A DNA stretch of 64,000 nt from Janthinobacterium sp. Marseille (GCF_000013625.1 NC_009659.1:1612001-1676000); one strand, 5' to 3'; positions 34,659-46,966 are shown, counted from the first letter of the stretch. A program made the numbers and translations. Notes: a model not told the origin generated them from the sequence alone.

Positions 34659-36794
34659 GTGTTTAATAAAGTCACTAAAACCTTCCAGTATGGCCAACAT
34701 CAGGTCACGCTTGAAACCGGCGAAATCGCCCGTCAAGCATCCGGTGCCGTACTCGTCTCGATTGAAGACACAGTTGTGCTGGCTACTGTAGTGGCAAAAA
34801 AAGATGCCAAGCCAGGCCAGGACTTCTTCCCATTGACGGTTGATTACGTTGAAAAAACCTATGCTGCTGGTCGTATCCCAGGCGGTTTCTTCAAACGTGA
34901 AGGTCGTCCTTCCGAAAAAGAAACACTGACATCGCGTCTGATCGATCGTCCGATTCGTCCGCTGTTCCCTGAAGGCTACCTGAACGAAGTTCAAATCATC
35001 ATTCACGTGATGTCGGTCAATCCTGAGATCGATCCGGACATCGCAGCAATGATCGGTGCATCGGCTGCATTGTCGGTTGCCGGTATCCCATTCGCCGGCC
35101 CGGTCGGCGCAGCGCGCGTTGGTTACATCGACGGTCAATACGTATTGAACCCAACCACTTCGCAATTGGCTAAATCGGATCTGGATCTGGTTGTCGCCGG
35201 TACCGAAATCGCGGTTCTGATGGTTGAATCCGAAGCAAAACAATTGTCCGAAGAAGTTATGCTCGGCGCAGTTGTATTTGGTCACGAACAAATGAAAGCT
35301 GTTATCGACGCAATCCATGATCTGGTACGCGACGGTGGCAAGCCTGAAGTGCAGTGGAGCCCGGCGCCCAAGAATGAAGCGCTGATCTCGCGCGTTGCAC
35401 ATTTCGCAGAAGCGAAACTGCGCGCTGCATACCAAACCAAAGACAAGCAGGCACGTACCACCAAGCTGAAAGATGCATTTGCAGAAGTGAACAACGAGTT
35501 GGCGGCAGAAGCTGCTTCCATCGGCGCTGCTGCTCCTGACACAGCTGAAGTCGGCAATATCCTGTTTGACCTGGAAGCCAAAATCGTTCGTTCGCAAATC
35601 CTTGAAGGCGAGCCACGTATCGACGGTCGTGATACACGTACCGTACGTCCTATCACCATCCGTACCGGCGTATTGCCGCGTACCCATGGTTCGGCATTGT
35701 TCACCCGCGGCGAAACACAGGCACTGGTTATCGCCACCCTGGGTACCGCACGCGACGAGCAAAAGATCGATGCATTGATGGGTGAGTACTCGGACCGCTT
35801 CATGTTGCACTACAACATGCCGCCGTTCGCTACCGGCGAAACCGGTCGCGTTGGTACTCCTAAGCGTCGTGAAATCGGCCACGGCCGTCTGGCTAAGCGT
35901 GCATTGGTTGCTGCATTGCCGGCACCGGAAGATTTCAGCTACTCGGTACGCCTGGTTTCGGAAATCACCGAATCCAACGGTTCGTCGTCGATGGCATCGG
36001 TTTGCGGTGGTTGCCTGGCATTGATGGACGCCGGCGTGCCTATGCAATCGCACGTTGCCGGTATCGCCATGGGCCTGATCAAGGAAGGCAGCAAATTTGC
36101 CGTCCTGACCGACATCCTGGGTGATGAAGATCACCTCGGCGATATGGACTTTAAAGTGGCTGGTACTGCAAACGGTATCACCGCTTTGCAAATGGACATC
36201 AAAATCCAGGGTATCACCAAGGAAATCATGCAAGTCGCTTTGGCACAAGCTAAAGAAGGCCGCGTGCATATCCTCGGCGAAATGGAAAAAGCGGTACCTA
36301 GCGGCACCACTGGCGAATTGTCTGATTTCGCACCACGCCTGATCACCATCAAAATCAATCCGGAAAAAATCCGTGATGTGATCGGCAAGGGTGGCGCAGT
36401 TATTCGCGCATTGACCGAAGAAACCGGTACCCAGATCGATATCAGCGATGAAGGCGTGGTCACAATTGCATCGGTTGATGCAGCTGCTGGCCAGGAAGCC
36501 AAACGCCGTATCGAAGAACTGACCGCTTCGGTTGAAGTTGGCAAAATCTACGAAGGTACTGTGCTGAAATTGTTGGATTTCGGTGCCATCGTGCAAGTAA
36601 TGCCAGGTAAAGACGGCTTGCTGCACATCAGCCAGATCGCCAATGAGCGCGTCAATGCAGTTGCCGATTACTTGCAAGAAGGTCAGCAAGTACGCGTCAA
36701 GGTACTGGAAACAGATGACCGCGGTCGCCTGAAACTGTCGATGAAGGCAGCTGTTGCGGAAGAGAACCCGGAACCGGCGGCAGCACAAGAGTAA
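34659..36794 (+). CDS. pnp: Polynucleotide phosphorylase
   Basis: PNPase degrades RNA 3' to 5' by phosphorolysis and can add nucleotides in reverse. The 711-aa protein has two RNase PH domains (about 1-230 and 310-545), a linker helical domain between them, then KH (about 555-615, with [17 protein letters not shown]) and S1 (about 622-690, with [18 protein letters not shown]) domains. The start is GTG, with GAAAGGA upstream. A strong terminator follows. It pairs with rpsO as in most proteobacteria. Confidence 0.98.
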   Translation: MFNKVTKTFQYGQHQVTLETGEIARQASGAVLVSIEDTVVLATVVAKKDAKPGQDFFPLTVDYVEKTYAAGRIPGGFFKREGRPSEKETLTSRLIDRPIRPLFPEGYLNEVQIIIHVMSVNPEIDPDIAAMIGASAALSVAGIPFAGPVGAARVGYIDGQYVLNPTTSQLAKSDLDLVVAGTEIAVLMVESEAKQLSEEVMLGAVVFGHEQMKAVIDAIHDLVRDGGKPEVQWSPAPKNEALISRVAHFAEAKLRAAYQTKDKQARTTKLKDAFAEVNNELAAEAASIGAAAPDTAEVGNILFDLEAKIVRSQILEGEPRIDGRDTRTVRPITIRTGVLPRTHGSALFTRGETQALVIATLGTARDEQKIDALMGEYSDRFMLHYNMPPFATGETGRVGTPKRREIGHGRLAKRALVAALPAPEDFSYSVRLVSEITESNGSSSMASVCGGCLALMDAGVPMQSHVAGIAMGLIKEGSKFAVLTDILGDEDHLGDMDFKVAGTANGITALQMDIKIQGITKEIMQVALAQAKEGRVHILGEMEKAVPSGTTGELSDFAPRLITIKINPEKIRDVIGKGGAVIRALTEETGTQIDISDEGVVTIASVDAAAGQEAKRRIEELTASVEVGKIYEGTVLKLLDFGAIVQVMPGKDGLLHISQIANERVNAVADYLQEGQQVRVKVLETDDRGRLKLSMKAAVAEENPEPAAAQE

Positions 36795-36819
36795 TCAGCA
36801 TCTTGTATGTCAGAAGTAT

Positions 36820-36856
36820 AAAAACCGCCCACTGCGCAAGCTTTGGGCGGTTTTTT
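36820..36856 (+). terminator. Terminator after pnp
   Basis: ACCGCCC/GGGCGGT stem with a 14-base loop and a T6 tract, 25 bases past the pnp stop. Confidence 0.9.
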
Positions 36857-36880
36857 CATTCTGTAAGAGTGGTGTAGCGT

Positions 36881-36910
36881 TTGACCACGCTTGCTGCAAG
36901 GGGCTAGAAT
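36881..36910 (+). promoter_or_regulatory. Sigma-70 promoter of tpiA
   Basis: TTGACC (36881-36886), an 18-base spacer and TAGAAT (36905-36910), 28 bases before the tpiA ATG. Confidence 0.75.
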
Positions 36911-36938
36911 AGCGGGTTATTGAAATTATGGGTTTTAT

Positions 36939-37685
36939 ATGCGCCGCAAACTCGTCGCTGGCAATTGGAAAATGAATGGCAGCCTGGCTGCCAATACTCT
37001 ATTGCTGACGGAGATTAAAAGCGGTTTAGGCAATGCAACATCTGATGTTGCTGTCTGCGTCCCGTCTCCTTATTTTGCGCAGTGCCAAGGTTTGTTGAAT
37101 GGTGCTGCGATCGCCCTCGGTGCGCAGGATGTCTCCAGCCACGAAGCAGGTGCATATACCGGCGAAGTATCGACCAGCATGTTGCAGGAATTCGATTGCC
37201 GTTATGTGATTGTCGGTCACTCCGAACGCCGCGCCTATTTTGCAGAAACGAATGAATTGATCGCACAGAAAACCGTGCGTGCACTGAACGCAGGTTTGAC
37301 GCCTATCGTTTGTGTTGGTGAAACACTGGACCAGCGCGAAGCAGGGCAGACCGATAGCGTGGTGGCAGAACAACTGAATGTCGTATTGGCATCGATTGCT
37401 GCAAGCGATCTGGCAAAGATTGTTGTAGCATACGAGCCGGTTTGGGCAATAGGCACCGGCAAGACGGCAACGCCGGCGATGGCGCAGGAAGTACATGCGA
37501 TGTTGCGCAAGCAGCTGCAGGCAAAAAATGCCGAAGCGGCAATGCAAGTCAGAATTTTATACGGCGGCAGCATGAAGCCGGAAAACGCCAAAGAGTTGCT
37601 TGCCATGTCAGATATCGACGGCGGCCTGATTGGCGGAGCGGCATTGAAGGCAGCGGACTTTCTTGCAATCGTTCACGCAGCCTGA
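36939..37685 (+). CDS. tpiA: Triosephosphate isomerase
   Basis: TpiA interconverts dihydroxyacetone phosphate and glyceraldehyde 3-phosphate. The catalytic residues are in place: Lys in GNWKMNG, His in VGHSERR and Glu in [15 protein letters not shown], the last including the mobile loop 6. The phosphate-gripping [11 protein letters not shown] is present. Length 248 aa is standard. It has its own promoter and is followed by secG after 44 bases, a common pair in betaproteobacteria. Confidence 0.98.
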
Positions 37686-37729
37686 GTCGCAATAGCTTTA
37701 TTACGAATTACCTAAATACTGGAACTTAA

Positions 37730-38116
37730 ATGAATAGCTTTCACACCATCATCGTCGTCGTTCAAGTCTTGTCGGCACTGACGATCATCGGCCTCGTCCT
37801 GTTACAACATGGTAAGGGTGCCGATATGGGCGCATCCTTCGGTTCGGGCGCTTCGGGCAGCTTGTTCGGTGCGACCGGTTCGTCCAACTTCCTGTCCAAG
37901 TTCACAGGTGTTGCTGCAGTCATCTTTTTCTCTGCAACACTGGGCCTGGCGTTCATTGGCAACAAGCCGGCGACACCTAGTGCAGGCGTGATGGAAAACC
38001 TGCCGGCATCCGCTGTTCCGGGTGCTGCTGCACCTGCACAAACTGCACCTGCTGCTGCGCCTGAAACACCGGTTGCACCAGGTGGAAGTGCTCAATCAAA
38101 TCAGATTCCAAAATAA
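37730..38116 (+). CDS. secG: SecG, preprotein translocase subunit
   Basis: SecG is the small helper subunit of the SecYEG channel. It has two membrane helices (about residues 3-23 and 55-75) joined by the Gly-rich cytosolic loop with LLQHGKGADMGASFGSGASG. The first two-thirds are conserved; the last about 50 residues are an Ala/Pro tail typical of betaproteobacterial SecG. It follows tpiA. Confidence 0.95.
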   Translation: MNSFHTIIVVVQVLSALTIIGLVLLQHGKGADMGASFGSGASGSLFGATGSSNFLSKFTGVAAVIFFSATLGLAFIGNKPATPSAGVMENLPASAVPGAAAPAQTAPAAAPETPVAPGGSAQSNQIPK

Positions 38117-38161
38117 GCGCGTTTTATTCGCGTTTTGTTCTTGTTCTAATGCAATTGCGCA

Positions 38162-38191
38162 TTGAACAAATGTGTCAAAGCAGGTTAGAAT
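38162..38191 (+). promoter_or_regulatory. Promoter of tRNA-Leu
   Basis: TTGAAC (38162-38167), an 18-base spacer and TAGAAT (38186-38191), ending nine bases before the mature tRNA. Confidence 0.65.
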
Positions 38192-38200
38192 GTGCGTCTT

Positions 38201-38285
38201 GCCGACGTGGTGAAATTGGTAGACACGCTATCTTGAGGGGGTAGTGGCGAAAGCTGTGCGAGTTCGAGTCTCGCCGTCGGCACCA
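38201..38285 (+). tRNA. tRNA-Leu (anticodon GAG)
   Basis: An 85-base class II tRNA: acceptor GCCGACG/CGTCGGC, D-arm TGGTGAAATTGGTAGACACG, anticodon stem CTATC/GGTAG with loop TTGAGGG, a long variable arm, T-arm AGTTCGAGTCT and CCA encoded. Anticodon GAG is at 38235-38237. Confidence 0.97.
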
Positions 38286-38297
38286 ACAAAAATTCTA

Positions 38298-38331
38298 AGC
38301 CAGCAAGGGGGCATACCTAAGCTGGCTTTTT
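38298..38331 (+). terminator. Terminator after tRNA-Leu
   Basis: AGCCAGC/GCTGGCT with a 16-base loop and a T5 tract. It separates the tRNA from the nuo operon. A short palindrome CGACAA-A-TTGTCG (38334-38346) follows and could be part of the nuo promoter region. Confidence 0.75.
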
Positions 38332-38403
38332 ATCGACAAATTGTCGTTTGATTCAACGGATTATTTTGCAAGCCAATTAATCGTTCAACATACTGCGCTA
38401 ATC

Positions 38404-38763
38404 GTGAACCTCGAAAACTATTTCCCCGTTTTGCTTTTTATTCTGGTTGGTATCGGCGTTGGTGTCGTGCCACAAGTGTTGGGTCGTGTACTGGCTCCGC
38501 ACAAACCGGATGCACAAAAACTTTCCCCTTACGAATGCGGTTTTGAAGCGTTTGAAGATGCACGTATGAAGTTCGACGTGCGCTACTACCTCGTCGCGAT
38601 TCTCTTCATTCTGTTCGATCTCGAAGTTGCGTTCCTGGTGCCTTGGGCAGTGGCAATGCGCGAAGTAGGGATGCTGGGATTTTGGTCAATGATGATTTTC
38701 CTTGGAGTGCTGACCATCGGTCTGGTGTTCGAATGGAAAAAAGGCGCGCTGGATTGGGAGTAA
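38404..38763 (+). CDS. nuoA: NADH-quinone oxidoreductase subunit A
   Basis: NuoA is a three-helix membrane subunit of complex I near the quinone site. I place the start at GTG 38404 (reads as [14 protein letters not shown]), giving 119 aa, the family length. A frame opening upstream at a TTG (38341) would add 21 non-conserved residues. The conserved [12 protein letters not shown] segment and the acidic residues of [15 protein letters not shown] are present. No clear ribosome site precedes the GTG. It heads a 14-gene nuoA-N operon on the + strand. Confidence 0.93.
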   Translation: MNLENYFPVLLFILVGIGVGVVPQVLGRVLAPHKPDAQKLSPYECGFEAFEDARMKFDVRYYLVAILFILFDLEVAFLVPWAVAMREVGMLGFWSMMIFLGVLTIGLVFEWKKGALDWE

Positions 38764-38766
38764 GTC

Positions 38767-39243
38767 ATGGCAATTGAAGGCGTATTGAACGAAGGTTTCG
38801 TAACCACCACAGCTGACAAGCTGATCAACTGGACCCGTACAGGCTCGATGTGGCCAATGACGTTCGGTCTGGCATGCTGCGCAGTTGAAATGATGCACGC
38901 AGGTGCGTCGCGTTACGATCTGGATCGTTTCGGTGTTGTGTTCCGTCCATCCCCACGTCAGTCCGACGTGATGATTGTGGCCGGCACACTGTGCAACAAG
39001 ATGGCACCTGCATTGCGCAAGGTGTATGACCAGATGGCTGAGCCACGTTGGGTTATCTCGATGGGTTCCTGTGCCAATGGTGGCGGTTACTACCATTATT
39101 CGTATTCTGTTGTGCGCGGCTGTGATCGTATTGTTCCGGTCGATGTTTATGTTCCTGGTTGTCCTCCAACCGCTGAAGCGTTGTTGTACGGGATCATGCA
39201 GTTGCAAAACAAGATCCGTCGTACCAACACGATTGCTCGCTAA
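38767..39243 (+). CDS. nuoB: NADH-quinone oxidoreductase subunit B
   Basis: NuoB carries the last iron-sulfur cluster, N2, which passes electrons to ubiquinone. The four ligands are visible: the adjacent pair C37/C38 (LACCAVEMM), C102 (MGSCANGG) and C132 (VPGCPPTAE). Length is 158 aa. It starts three bases after nuoA. Confidence 0.98.
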   Translation: MAIEGVLNEGFVTTTADKLINWTRTGSMWPMTFGLACCAVEMMHAGASRYDLDRFGVVFRPSPRQSDVMIVAGTLCNKMAPALRKVYDQMAEPRWVISMGSCANGGGYYHYSYSVVRGCDRIVPVDVYVPGCPPTAEALLYGIMQLQNKIRRTNTIAR

Positions 39244-39256
39244 GGCTGGTTTTTAA

Positions 39257-39853
39257 ATGACGATCAAACTTGAACTCCTTGAAGCCGCTCTGCGCAATGC
39301 GCTCGGCGACCAACTTCAAAGCCTGACGCAGGCATTGGGCGAAGTCACCATTGTTGTTAAGTCGCATGATTATGCGTCTGCAATGCGTGTACTGCGTGAC
39401 CACGCTGACCTGCGCTTTGAAGAAATGATTGATTTGTGCGGTGTCGATTACTCGACATATGGCGATGGCTTGTGGGAAGGCCCACGCTTCGCTGTGGTTT
39501 CGCACCTGTTGTCGATCAAGCATAACTGGCGTGTTCGCGTGCGTGTATTCGCCGCTGACGATGAAATGCCGGTAGTCGCATCGATGATTGATATCTGGGC
39601 TACCGCCAACTGGTACGAGCGCGAAGCTTTTGACTTCTTCGGCATCCTGTTCGAAGGTCACAACGATTTGCGTCGCATCCTGACCGACTATGGTTTCATC
39701 GGCCACCCATTCCGCAAAGATTTCCCAGTCTCTGGCTATGTTGAAATGCGTTACGATCCGGAACAAAAACGCGTCATTTATCAACCTGTAACGATAGACC
39801 CGCGCGAAAATGTGCCGCGCGTGATTCGTGAAGAACAATACGGGGCGAAATAA
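39257..39853 (+). CDS. nuoC: NADH-quinone oxidoreductase subunit C
   Basis: NuoC is a peripheral subunit of the hydrophilic arm next to NuoD. The family signature [19 protein letters not shown] and [20 protein letters not shown] is intact. It is a separate gene (198 aa), not fused to nuoD as in E. coli. The stop overlaps the nuoD start by one base. Confidence 0.97.
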   Translation: MTIKLELLEAALRNALGDQLQSLTQALGEVTIVVKSHDYASAMRVLRDHADLRFEEMIDLCGVDYSTYGDGLWEGPRFAVVSHLLSIKHNWRVRVRVFAADDEMPVVASMIDIWATANWYEREAFDFFGILFEGHNDLRRILTDYGFIGHPFRKDFPVSGYVEMRYDPEQKRVIYQPVTIDPRENVPRVIREEQYGAK

Positions 39854-41106
39854 TGGCCGAAATTAAGAATTACACCCTCAACTTTGGTCCTCAGCATCCT
39901 GCCGCGCACGGTGTGTTGCGTCTGGTTCTGGAGCTCGACGGCGAAGTTATCCAGCGTGCCGATCCGCATATTGGCCTGTTGCACCGCGCGACAGAAAAAC
40001 TGGCTGAACAAAAAACCTATCTGCAATCCGTGCCTTACATGGATCGCCTCGATTACGTCTCGATGATGTGCAACGAGCACGCGTATGTGATGGCCATCGA
40101 AAAGATGCTGAACATCGAAGTGCCGCTGCGTGCACAGTACATCCGCGTGATGTTCGATGAAATCACCCGTATCCTGAATCACCTGATGTGGCTCGGCGCG
40201 CATGCGCTGGACGTCGGTGCGATGGGCGTGTTCCTGTACGCATTCCGCGAACGTGAAGACCTGATGGACTGCTACGAAGCAGTGTCGGGCGCACGTATGC
40301 ATGCTGCTTACTACCGTCCGGGTGGCGTATATCGCGATTTGCCGGACACCATGCCGCAGCACAAGGCATCGATCATCCGCAACGCAAAGGCGATCAGCCA
40401 GTTGAACGAAAACCGTCAAGGTTCCTTGCTCGACTTCATTGAAGACTTCACCAATCGTTTCCCGACCTATGTCGATGAATACGAAACCCTGTTGACCGAT
40501 AACCGTATCTGGAAACAGCGTCTGGTCGGTATCGGCGTGGTTTCGCCGGAACGTGCAATGGCCATGGGCTTTACCGGCGCGATGCTGCGTGGTTCGGGCG
40601 TTGAGTGGGATCTGCGCAAGAAACAACCATACGAAGTGTATGACCTGATGGACTTCGATATTCCGGTCGGTACCAATGGCGATTGCTACGATCGTTACCT
40701 GGTGCGCGTCGAAGAGATGCGCCAATCGAACCGTATCATCAAGCAATGCGTCGAGTGGCTGCGTAATAACGCAGGCCCTGTCATGACGGACAACCACAAG
40801 GTTGCACCGCCATCGCGCGTTGGCATGAAGTCGAACATGGAAGATTTGATTCACCACTTCAAACTGTTTACCGAAGGCTTCCACGTGCCGACCGGTGAAG
40901 CATATGCAGCGGTGGAACATCCGAAGGGCGAGTTTGGCGTGTATCTGATTTCGGATGGCGCAAACAAACCATATCGTATGAAGATTCGGGCGCCAGGCTT
41001 CCCGCATTTGCAAGGCCTGGATGAAATGGCCAAGGGCCACATGATTGCCGATGCAGTAACCATCATCGGCACACAAGATATTGTGTTTGGTGAGATTGAC
41101 CGCTAA
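39853..41106 (+). CDS. nuoD: NADH-quinone oxidoreductase subunit D
   Basis: NuoD, with NuoB, forms the ubiquinone-binding pocket; it derives from the large subunit of NiFe hydrogenases but has no metal. The N-terminal [14 protein letters not shown] (residues 12-25) and the C-terminal ending DIVFGEIDR are invariant in the family. Length 417 aa. Translation is probably coupled to nuoC. Confidence 0.98.
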   Translation: MAEIKNYTLNFGPQHPAAHGVLRLVLELDGEVIQRADPHIGLLHRATEKLAEQKTYLQSVPYMDRLDYVSMMCNEHAYVMAIEKMLNIEVPLRAQYIRVMFDEITRILNHLMWLGAHALDVGAMGVFLYAFREREDLMDCYEAVSGARMHAAYYRPGGVYRDLPDTMPQHKASIIRNAKAISQLNENRQGSLLDFIEDFTNRFPTYVDEYETLLTDNRIWKQRLVGIGVVSPERAMAMGFTGAMLRGSGVEWDLRKKQPYEVYDLMDFDIPVGTNGDCYDRYLVRVEEMRQSNRIIKQCVEWLRNNAGPVMTDNHKVAPPSRVGMKSNMEDLIHHFKLFTEGFHVPTGEAYAAVEHPKGEFGVYLISDGANKPYRMKIRAPGFPHLQGLDEMAKGHMIADAVTIIGTQDIVFGEIDR

Positions 41107-41133
41107 TAGCGGCTCAATATTTGAGGCATAGAC

Positions 41134-41613
41134 ATGCTGTTATCAGAGCAAACGTATAAAAGAATCGACCGCGAGGTCGCCAAGTTCCCTCCAGATCAAA
41201 AGCAGTCTGCGGTCATGGCCGCACTGCAGATTGCTCAGGACGAGACCCGTTGGCTGCCGCCTGAAGTGATGCAAGATGTCGCTGACTACCTGGGCATGCC
41301 TGCGATCGCGGTGCAAGAGGTTGCGACCTTCTACAATATGTACAACACCAAGCCGGTCGGCAAGTTCAAGATCTCGGTGTGTACCAACCTGCCATGCCAA
41401 TTGTCCGGCGGCGAGAAGGCTGCGCATTACCTGAAACAAAAGCTCGGTATCGATTATCGCGAAACCACGGACGACGACCTGTTCACACTGGTTGAAGGTG
41501 AATGCATGGGCGCTTGCGGTGATGCGCCTGTGATGCTGGTCAACAACAAACGTATGTGCAGCTTTATGTCGGATGAAAAAATCGACGCCCTGGTAGAGGA
41601 ATTGAAGAAATGA
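41134..41613 (+). CDS. nuoE: NADH-quinone oxidoreductase subunit E
   Basis: NuoE carries the [2Fe-2S] cluster N1a beside NuoF. The four Cys ligands are C83, C88, C124 and C128 (CTNLPC and CMGAC). Length 159 aa. It overlaps nuoF by four bases (ATGA). Confidence 0.97.
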   Translation: MLLSEQTYKRIDREVAKFPPDQKQSAVMAALQIAQDETRWLPPEVMQDVADYLGMPAIAVQEVATFYNMYNTKPVGKFKISVCTNLPCQLSGGEKAAHYLKQKLGIDYRETTDDDLFTLVEGECMGACGDAPVMLVNNKRMCSFMSDEKIDALVEELKK

Positions 41614-42905
41614 CCAGTCTGCATAACCGTCATATCAAGCCATTGATTTTCGCCGGCCTTACCGGTGACAACTGGGGTCTGGAAGAGTACGTCAAGCGCG
41701 GTGGTTACGCATCGCTGAAGCGCATCCTGAGCGAAGGCATGACGCCTGAGCAAGTCATTGCCGAAGTCAAGGCATCGACCCTGCGTGGTCGCGGCGGCGC
41801 TGGTTTCCCGAGCGGCCTGAAGTGGAGCTTCATGCCGAAGAATTTCGCAGGCCAGAAATACCTGGTTTGTAATTCCGATGAAGGCGAACCAGGCACATTC
41901 AAGGATCGCGACATCCTGCGCTACAACCCGCACTCAGTAATTGAAGGCATGACTATCGCTGCCTATGCAATGGGCGTCAGCGTCGGCTACAACTACATCC
42001 ACGGCGAAATTTTCGCCGAGTACGACCGCTTCGAAGAAGCGCTGGAACAGGCGCGTGCAGCCGGCTTCCTCGGCGACAACATCCTGGGTTCCACACACAG
42101 CTTCCAGTTGCATGCATTCCATGGTTTTGGTGCGTACATCTGCGGCGAAGAAACCGCCTTGCTGGAATCGCTGGAAGGCAAAAAAGGCCAGCCACGCTTC
42201 AAACCGCCGTTCCCGGCCAGCTATGGTTTGTACGGCAAGCCAACCACGATTAACAATACCGAGACTTTTGCTGCGGTTCCGTTCATCTTCCAGGTGGGCG
42301 CTGAAGCGTATGCGGCAATCGGCAAGCCAAACAATGGCGGCACCAAGATTTTCTCGGTGTCCGGTGACGTAGAGAATCCAGGTAATTACGAAATCCCTCT
42401 GGGTACTCCATTTGCTGAGCTGCTGAAGCTCGCCGGTGGCGTACGCGGCGGTAAAAAGCTCAAGGCCGTGATTCCTGGTGGTTCGTCCGTTCCGGTCGTC
42501 AAGGGCGACCTGATGATGGCGACCGACATGGATTACGATTCGGTTGCCAAGGCAGGTTCGATGCTGGGCTCGGGCGCTGTCATCGTGATGGATGAAACAC
42601 GTTGCATGGTCAAAGCACTGTTGCGACTGTCTTACTTCTACTATGAAGAATCCTGTGGTCAGTGCACGCCGTGCCGTGAGGGCACAGGCTGGTTGTACCG
42701 CATGGTGCATCGTATCGAGAACGGTCAGGGCCGTCCGGAAGACCTGGACATGCTGAACTCGGTCGCTGACAACATTCAGGGTCGTACCATCTGTGCTCTC
42801 GGTGATGCCGCCGCGATGCCGGTACGTGCAATGATCCAGCAGTTCCGTGAAGAATTTGTATATCACATTGAGCATAAACATTGCTTGGTGCCCGCTTACA
42901 TTTAG
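41610..42905 (+). CDS. nuoF: NADH-quinone oxidoreductase subunit F
   Basis: NuoF oxidises NADH with FMN and holds cluster N3. The NADH/FMN-binding Gly-rich segment [13 protein letters not shown] (about residues 63-75) and the 4Fe-4S ligands in [13 protein letters not shown] and TICALGD are intact. Length 431 aa. A 60-base gap precedes nuoG. Confidence 0.98.
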   Translation: MTSLHNRHIKPLIFAGLTGDNWGLEEYVKRGGYASLKRILSEGMTPEQVIAEVKASTLRGRGGAGFPSGLKWSFMPKNFAGQKYLVCNSDEGEPGTFKDRDILRYNPHSVIEGMTIAAYAMGVSVGYNYIHGEIFAEYDRFEEALEQARAAGFLGDNILGSTHSFQLHAFHGFGAYICGEETALLESLEGKKGQPRFKPPFPASYGLYGKPTTINNTETFAAVPFIFQVGAEAYAAIGKPNNGGTKIFSVSGDVENPGNYEIPLGTPFAELLKLAGGVRGGKKLKAVIPGGSSVPVVKGDLMMATDMDYDSVAKAGSMLGSGAVIVMDETRCMVKALLRLSYFYYEESCGQCTPCREGTGWLYRMVHRIENGQGRPEDLDMLNSVADNIQGRTICALGDAAAMPVRAMIQQFREEFVYHIEHKHCLVPAYI

Positions 42906-42965
42906 CCGATCACTTCGTTTAGTTATAAACCTAGTGAGAACACTGAAGTCAACAAAAGCAAAGCC

Positions 42966-45305
42966 ATGGTTGAAATCGAAATAGACGGTAAAAAAGTCGA
43001 AGTGCAAGAAGGCAGCATGGTGATGGACGCTGCCAATAAACTTGGCACCTACATCCCACACTTTTGTTACCACAAAAAATTGTCCATCGCGGCGAACTGC
43101 CGTATGTGCCTGGTAGAGGTTGAAAAAGCACCTAAGCCATTGCCGGCCTGTGCAACGCCAGTTATGCCAGGCATGATTGTCCGCTCCAACAGTGAGAAGG
43201 CCGTCAAAGCGCAAAAAGGCGTGATGGAATTCCTCCTGATTAACCACCCGCTCGATTGCCCGATTTGCGATCAGGGCGGCGAATGCCAATTGCAGGATCT
43301 GGCAGTCGGCTATGGCGATTCCTCTTCGCGTTACGAAGAAGAAAAACGCGTAGTGGCACCGAAAGATGTCGGCCCGCTGATCTCGATGAAAGAGATGAGC
43401 CGTTGCATCCATTGCACACGTTGCGTCCGTTTCGGCCAGGAAGTTGCCGGCGTGATGGAATTCGGTATGCTGGGTCGCGGTGAGCACGCAGAAATCACTT
43501 CCTTCGTTGGCAAGACCGTTGATTCCGAATTGTCCGGCAATATGATTGATCTGTGCCCGGTTGGCGCACTGACATCGAAGCCGTTCCGCTACAGCGCCCG
43601 TACCTGGGAATTGTCGCGTCGCAAATCGGTCAGCCCACACGATAGCCTCGGTGCAAACCTGATCGTGCAAGTCAAGGCCGGTAAAGTCATGCGCGTGCTG
43701 CCGTTGGAAAACGACGACGTCAATGAATGCTGGATTTCGGACAAGGATCGCTTCGCCTATGAAGGCTTGAACAGCGAAGACCGCCTGACCAGCCCAATGA
43801 TCAAGCAAGACGGCAAATGGCAGGAAACTGACTGGCAGACCGCGCTGGAATACGTGGCGCACGGTTTGCGCAACATCAAGCACGAACACGGTGCTGATGC
43901 GATCGCTGCATTGGCAACGCCGTACTCGACACTGGAAGAGTTGTCGTTGTTGCAGAAACTGGTGCGTGGCATCGGTTCCGAAAACATCGACTTCCGCCTG
44001 CGTCAATCGGACTTCTCGCTGGATACCGGCGTGACACCTTGGCTCGGCATGTCGATCGCAGAATTCGGCGCATTGAAACGTGCATTCGTTATCGGCTCCT
44101 TCCTGCGCAAAGATCATCCATTGCTGGCAGCGCGTCTGCGCCAGGCAGTGAAGCAGGGCGCCAGCGTCAGCATCTTGCACGCCAGCGATGACGACCTGTT
44201 GATGCCAGTTGCAAACAAAATGATCAAGGCGCCATCGGATTGGTTGTCGGCACTGGGCGAAGTTGTAGCTGCCGTGGCGCAAGCCAAAGGCATCTCGGCA
44301 CCAGCCGGTTTCGATGCGATCCAGCCTTCCGCTGAAGCGAAACAAATCGCAGCAAGCCTGTTGTCCGGCGAGCCAAAAGCAGTGTTGCTGGGTAATGCAG
44401 TATTGCAGCATCCGCAAGCAGCTAAATTGCACGCAGCGGCACAGTGGATTGCACAAAACACTGAAGCCAAGTTCGGCTTCCTGACAGAAGCAGCCAACAG
44501 CGTTGGTGGCTATCTGGTCAATGCGGTTCCAGGTGCCAACGGTGCCAACGCAGCGCAAGCATTTGCGCAGCCTCGTAAAGCATACGTTTTGCTGAATGCA
44601 GAACCGGAACTCGACAGCTTCAACCCGCAAGTAGCACGTGCTGCGTTGAACCAGGCTGAGATGGTTGTTGTGATGTCGCCTTACAAGCACGGCAATGATT
44701 TCGCCGACGTCTTGTTGCCGATCGCACCGTTCTCCGAAACCTCCGGTACTTTCGTCAATGGCGAAGGCCGTGCACAAAGCTTCAACGGTACCGTCAAGCC
44801 TCTGGGCGACACCCGTCCGGCATGGAAAGTCTTGCGCGTACTCGGCAACCTGCTGGAATTGAGCGGTTTCGACTACGACACATCGGAAGCGATCCGTAAC
44901 GAAATCATCGGTGCCAGCGCGCCGGCAGAAGCAAACCTGTTGCCACGCCTGAATAACTTCGGCAAGGCAGCGCCGCAAGCAGAAGTCGCAGCGGCCGGCT
45001 TGCAACTCGAACGCGTAACGGATGTATCGATTTATGCAACTGATGCGATCGTGCGTCGTTCCCAGCCTTTGCAACAGACCAACGACGGTGCAGCGCCAAA
45101 AGCGTGGTTGTCGGCGGACCTGGCTGCCAAGCTCGGTATCGCTGCCGGTGATCAAGTCAAGGTAACGCAAGGTACCGGTAGTGCAGTATTGGCTGCCGCG
45201 ATCGATGCGAAGTTGCCGGTTAATGTGGTGCGCGTAGCGGCAGGACATCAGTCCACAGCCGGTCTGGGCGCGATGTTTGGTTCTATCAGCGTGGAGAAAG
45301 CGTAA
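42966..45305 (+). CDS. nuoG: NADH-quinone oxidoreductase subunit G
   Basis: NuoG is the largest peripheral subunit (779 aa). The N-terminal ferredoxin-like part holds a [2Fe-2S] cluster ([15 protein letters not shown]) and two 4Fe-4S sites ([10 protein letters not shown], and CIHCTRC with a later CPVGAL). The rest (about 220-779) is a molybdopterin-oxidoreductase-like domain that has lost the cofactor role. The gene is 1 base overlapped by nuoH. Confidence 0.97.
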   Translation: MVEIEIDGKKVEVQEGSMVMDAANKLGTYIPHFCYHKKLSIAANCRMCLVEVEKAPKPLPACATPVMPGMIVRSNSEKAVKAQKGVMEFLLINHPLDCPICDQGGECQLQDLAVGYGDSSSRYEEEKRVVAPKDVGPLISMKEMSRCIHCTRCVRFGQEVAGVMEFGMLGRGEHAEITSFVGKTVDSELSGNMIDLCPVGALTSKPFRYSARTWELSRRKSVSPHDSLGANLIVQVKAGKVMRVLPLENDDVNECWISDKDRFAYEGLNSEDRLTSPMIKQDGKWQETDWQTALEYVAHGLRNIKHEHGADAIAALATPYSTLEELSLLQKLVRGIGSENIDFRLRQSDFSLDTGVTPWLGMSIAEFGALKRAFVIGSFLRKDHPLLAARLRQAVKQGASVSILHASDDDLLMPVANKMIKAPSDWLSALGEVVAAVAQAKGISAPAGFDAIQPSAEAKQIAASLLSGEPKAVLLGNAVLQHPQAAKLHAAAQWIAQNTEAKFGFLTEAANSVGGYLVNAVPGANGANAAQAFAQPRKAYVLLNAEPELDSFNPQVARAALNQAEMVVVMSPYKHGNDFADVLLPIAPFSETSGTFVNGEGRAQSFNGTVKPLGDTRPAWKVLRVLGNLLELSGFDYDTSEAIRNEIIGASAPAEANLLPRLNNFGKAAPQAEVAAAGLQLERVTDVSIYATDAIVRRSQPLQQTNDGAAPKAWLSADLAAKLGIAAGDQVKVTQGTGSAVLAAAIDAKLPVNVVRVAAGHQSTAGLGAMFGSISVEKA

Positions 45306-46378
45306 TGGATCAATTGTTTGCATCCATCCACGCGACGGGTCAATCATTGCTTGGATACTATTGGCCGCTAGTTTGGAATTTGGTCAAAATTATTGCAGTT
45401 GTCGCCCCATTGATGGGTGCTGTAGCTTATTTGACTTTGTGGGAACGTAAGGTCATCGGCTGGATGCACGTTCGTCATGGCCCCAACCGTACCGGTCCTG
45501 CAGGTTTGCTGCAACCGATCGCCGACGGCGTCAAACTCTTGCTGAAAGAGATCGTTGTTCCGGCCAAGTCGAGCAAGGCTTTGTTCGTGATCGCTCCTAT
45601 CATGACCATCATGCCGGCATTGGCCGCATGGGCAGTGATTCCATTCGGACCGGAAACAGTGTTGGCAGATGTCAACGCAGGTTTGCTGTTCGTGATGGCA
45701 ATTACTTCACTGGAAGTGTATGGTGTGATCGTCGCAGGTTGGGCTTCGAACTCGAAATATGCTTTCCTCGGCGCGATGCGTGCATCGGCACAAATGATTT
45801 CGTATGAAATCGCGATGGGCTTCGTGTTGGTGATCATCCTGATGGTTACCGGCAGCATGAACCTGACCACTATCGTAAACACGCAAAACACCGGTCGTTT
45901 TGCCGAGATGGGCCTGACTTTCCTGTCGTGGAACTGGTTGCCATTGCTGCCTATGTTCTTCATCTACATCATCTCGGGTACGGCTGAATTGAACCGCCAT
46001 CCGTTTGACGTGGTTGAGGGCGAATCAGAAATCGTTGCCGGTCACATGGTTGAATACTCGGGTATGTCGTTCGCGATGTTCTTCCTGGCTGAATACGCGA
46101 ACATGTGGCTGATCTCGATCATGGCTACGCTGATGTTCCTGGGCGGCTGGACATCACCTATCGATATGGCGCCGTTCACCTGGGTACCAGGCTGGATCTG
46201 GTTGGGTCTGAAGACATTGATGGTCGTAACCATGTTTATCTGGTTCCGTGCATCGTTCCCACGCTATCGCTACGATCAAATCATGCGTTTGGGTTGGAAA
46301 GTGTTTATCCCACTGACACTCGTTTATCTGTTGATCGTCGCGATCTGGATGAAGACTCCGTGGAATATCTGGAATTAA
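45305..46378 (+). CDS. nuoH: NADH-quinone oxidoreductase subunit H
   Basis: NuoH joins the peripheral and membrane arms and lines the quinone channel. The 357-aa protein has about eight membrane helices and the typical loops: [31 protein letters not shown] and the charged [17 protein letters not shown]. Its start overlaps nuoG by one base. Confidence 0.98.
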   Translation: MDQLFASIHATGQSLLGYYWPLVWNLVKIIAVVAPLMGAVAYLTLWERKVIGWMHVRHGPNRTGPAGLLQPIADGVKLLLKEIVVPAKSSKALFVIAPIMTIMPALAAWAVIPFGPETVLADVNAGLLFVMAITSLEVYGVIVAGWASNSKYAFLGAMRASAQMISYEIAMGFVLVIILMVTGSMNLTTIVNTQNTGRFAEMGLTFLSWNWLPLLPMFFIYIISGTAELNRHPFDVVEGESEIVAGHMVEYSGMSFAMFFLAEYANMWLISIMATLMFLGGWTSPIDMAPFTWVPGWIWLGLKTLMVVTMFIWFRASFPRYRYDQIMRLGWKVFIPLTLVYLLIVAIWMKTPWNIWN

Positions 46379-46410
46379 TGCAGCAGGGCTGAGCAAAAAG
46401 GGAAGCCAAG

Positions 46411-46899
46411 ATGGAAGCAATTAAGGATTTTTTCGGTAGCTTGATGCTGCGCGAGCTCTTCAAAGGGCTGGCGTTGACAGGTCGCTACATGTTTGCACGC
46501 AAGATTACCGTGCAGTTCCCGGAAGAGAAGACTCCGCAGTCGCCACGTTTCCGTGGTTTGCATGCACTGCGTCGTTACCCGAACGGGGAAGAGCGTTGCA
46601 TCGCCTGCAAACTGTGTGAAGCAGTGTGCCCGGCGATGGCAATCACGATCGAATCGGATCAGCGTGAAGACGGCACCCGCCGTACCACCCGTTACGACAT
46701 CGATCTGACCAAATGTATTTTTTGCGGCTTCTGCGAAGAGTCGTGCCCGGTCGATTCGATCGTGGAAACACATATTCTGGAATACCACGGCGAGAAGCGC
46801 GGCGACTTGTACTACACCAAGGAAATGTTGCTGGCAGTAGGCGATCGCTACGAACCAGAAATCGCAGCAGCACGCACCGCCGACGCGGCCTATCGTTGA
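46411..46899 (+). CDS. nuoI: NADH-quinone oxidoreductase subunit I
   Basis: NuoI carries clusters N6a and N6b, bound by two 4Fe-4S motifs: C63, C66, C69, C73 and C102, C105, C108, C112. Length 162 aa, including the amphipathic N-terminus that touches the membrane arm. Confidence 0.98.
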   Translation: MEAIKDFFGSLMLRELFKGLALTGRYMFARKITVQFPEEKTPQSPRFRGLHALRRYPNGEERCIACKLCEAVCPAMAITIESDQREDGTRRTTRYDIDLTKCIFCGFCEESCPVDSIVETHILEYHGEKRGDLYYTKEMLLAVGDRYEPEIAAARTADAAYR

Positions 46900-46966
46900 T
46901 TTAATAGTATGGGTCGCTGTTACCGGCTGACCTCTTGCTGACTTTTTGCTGATTTTTAGACTGCTT

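Noticed and set aside
34644..36788. 714-codon open frame antisense to pnp
   Set aside because: It mirrors a highly conserved gene; the long opening comes from the codon bias of pnp on the other strand. The translation is rich in Cys, His and Gln and has no family features.
38366..38394. TTGCAA-17-CATACT as the nuo promoter
   Set aside because: It would start the transcript only a few bases before the nuoA GTG, giving an almost leaderless message; hexamer quality is too low to support that.
41934..45347. 1137-codon open frame antisense to nuoF and nuoG
   Set aside because: It lies wholly opposite two certain complex I genes and its composition is that of a reverse-strand shadow.
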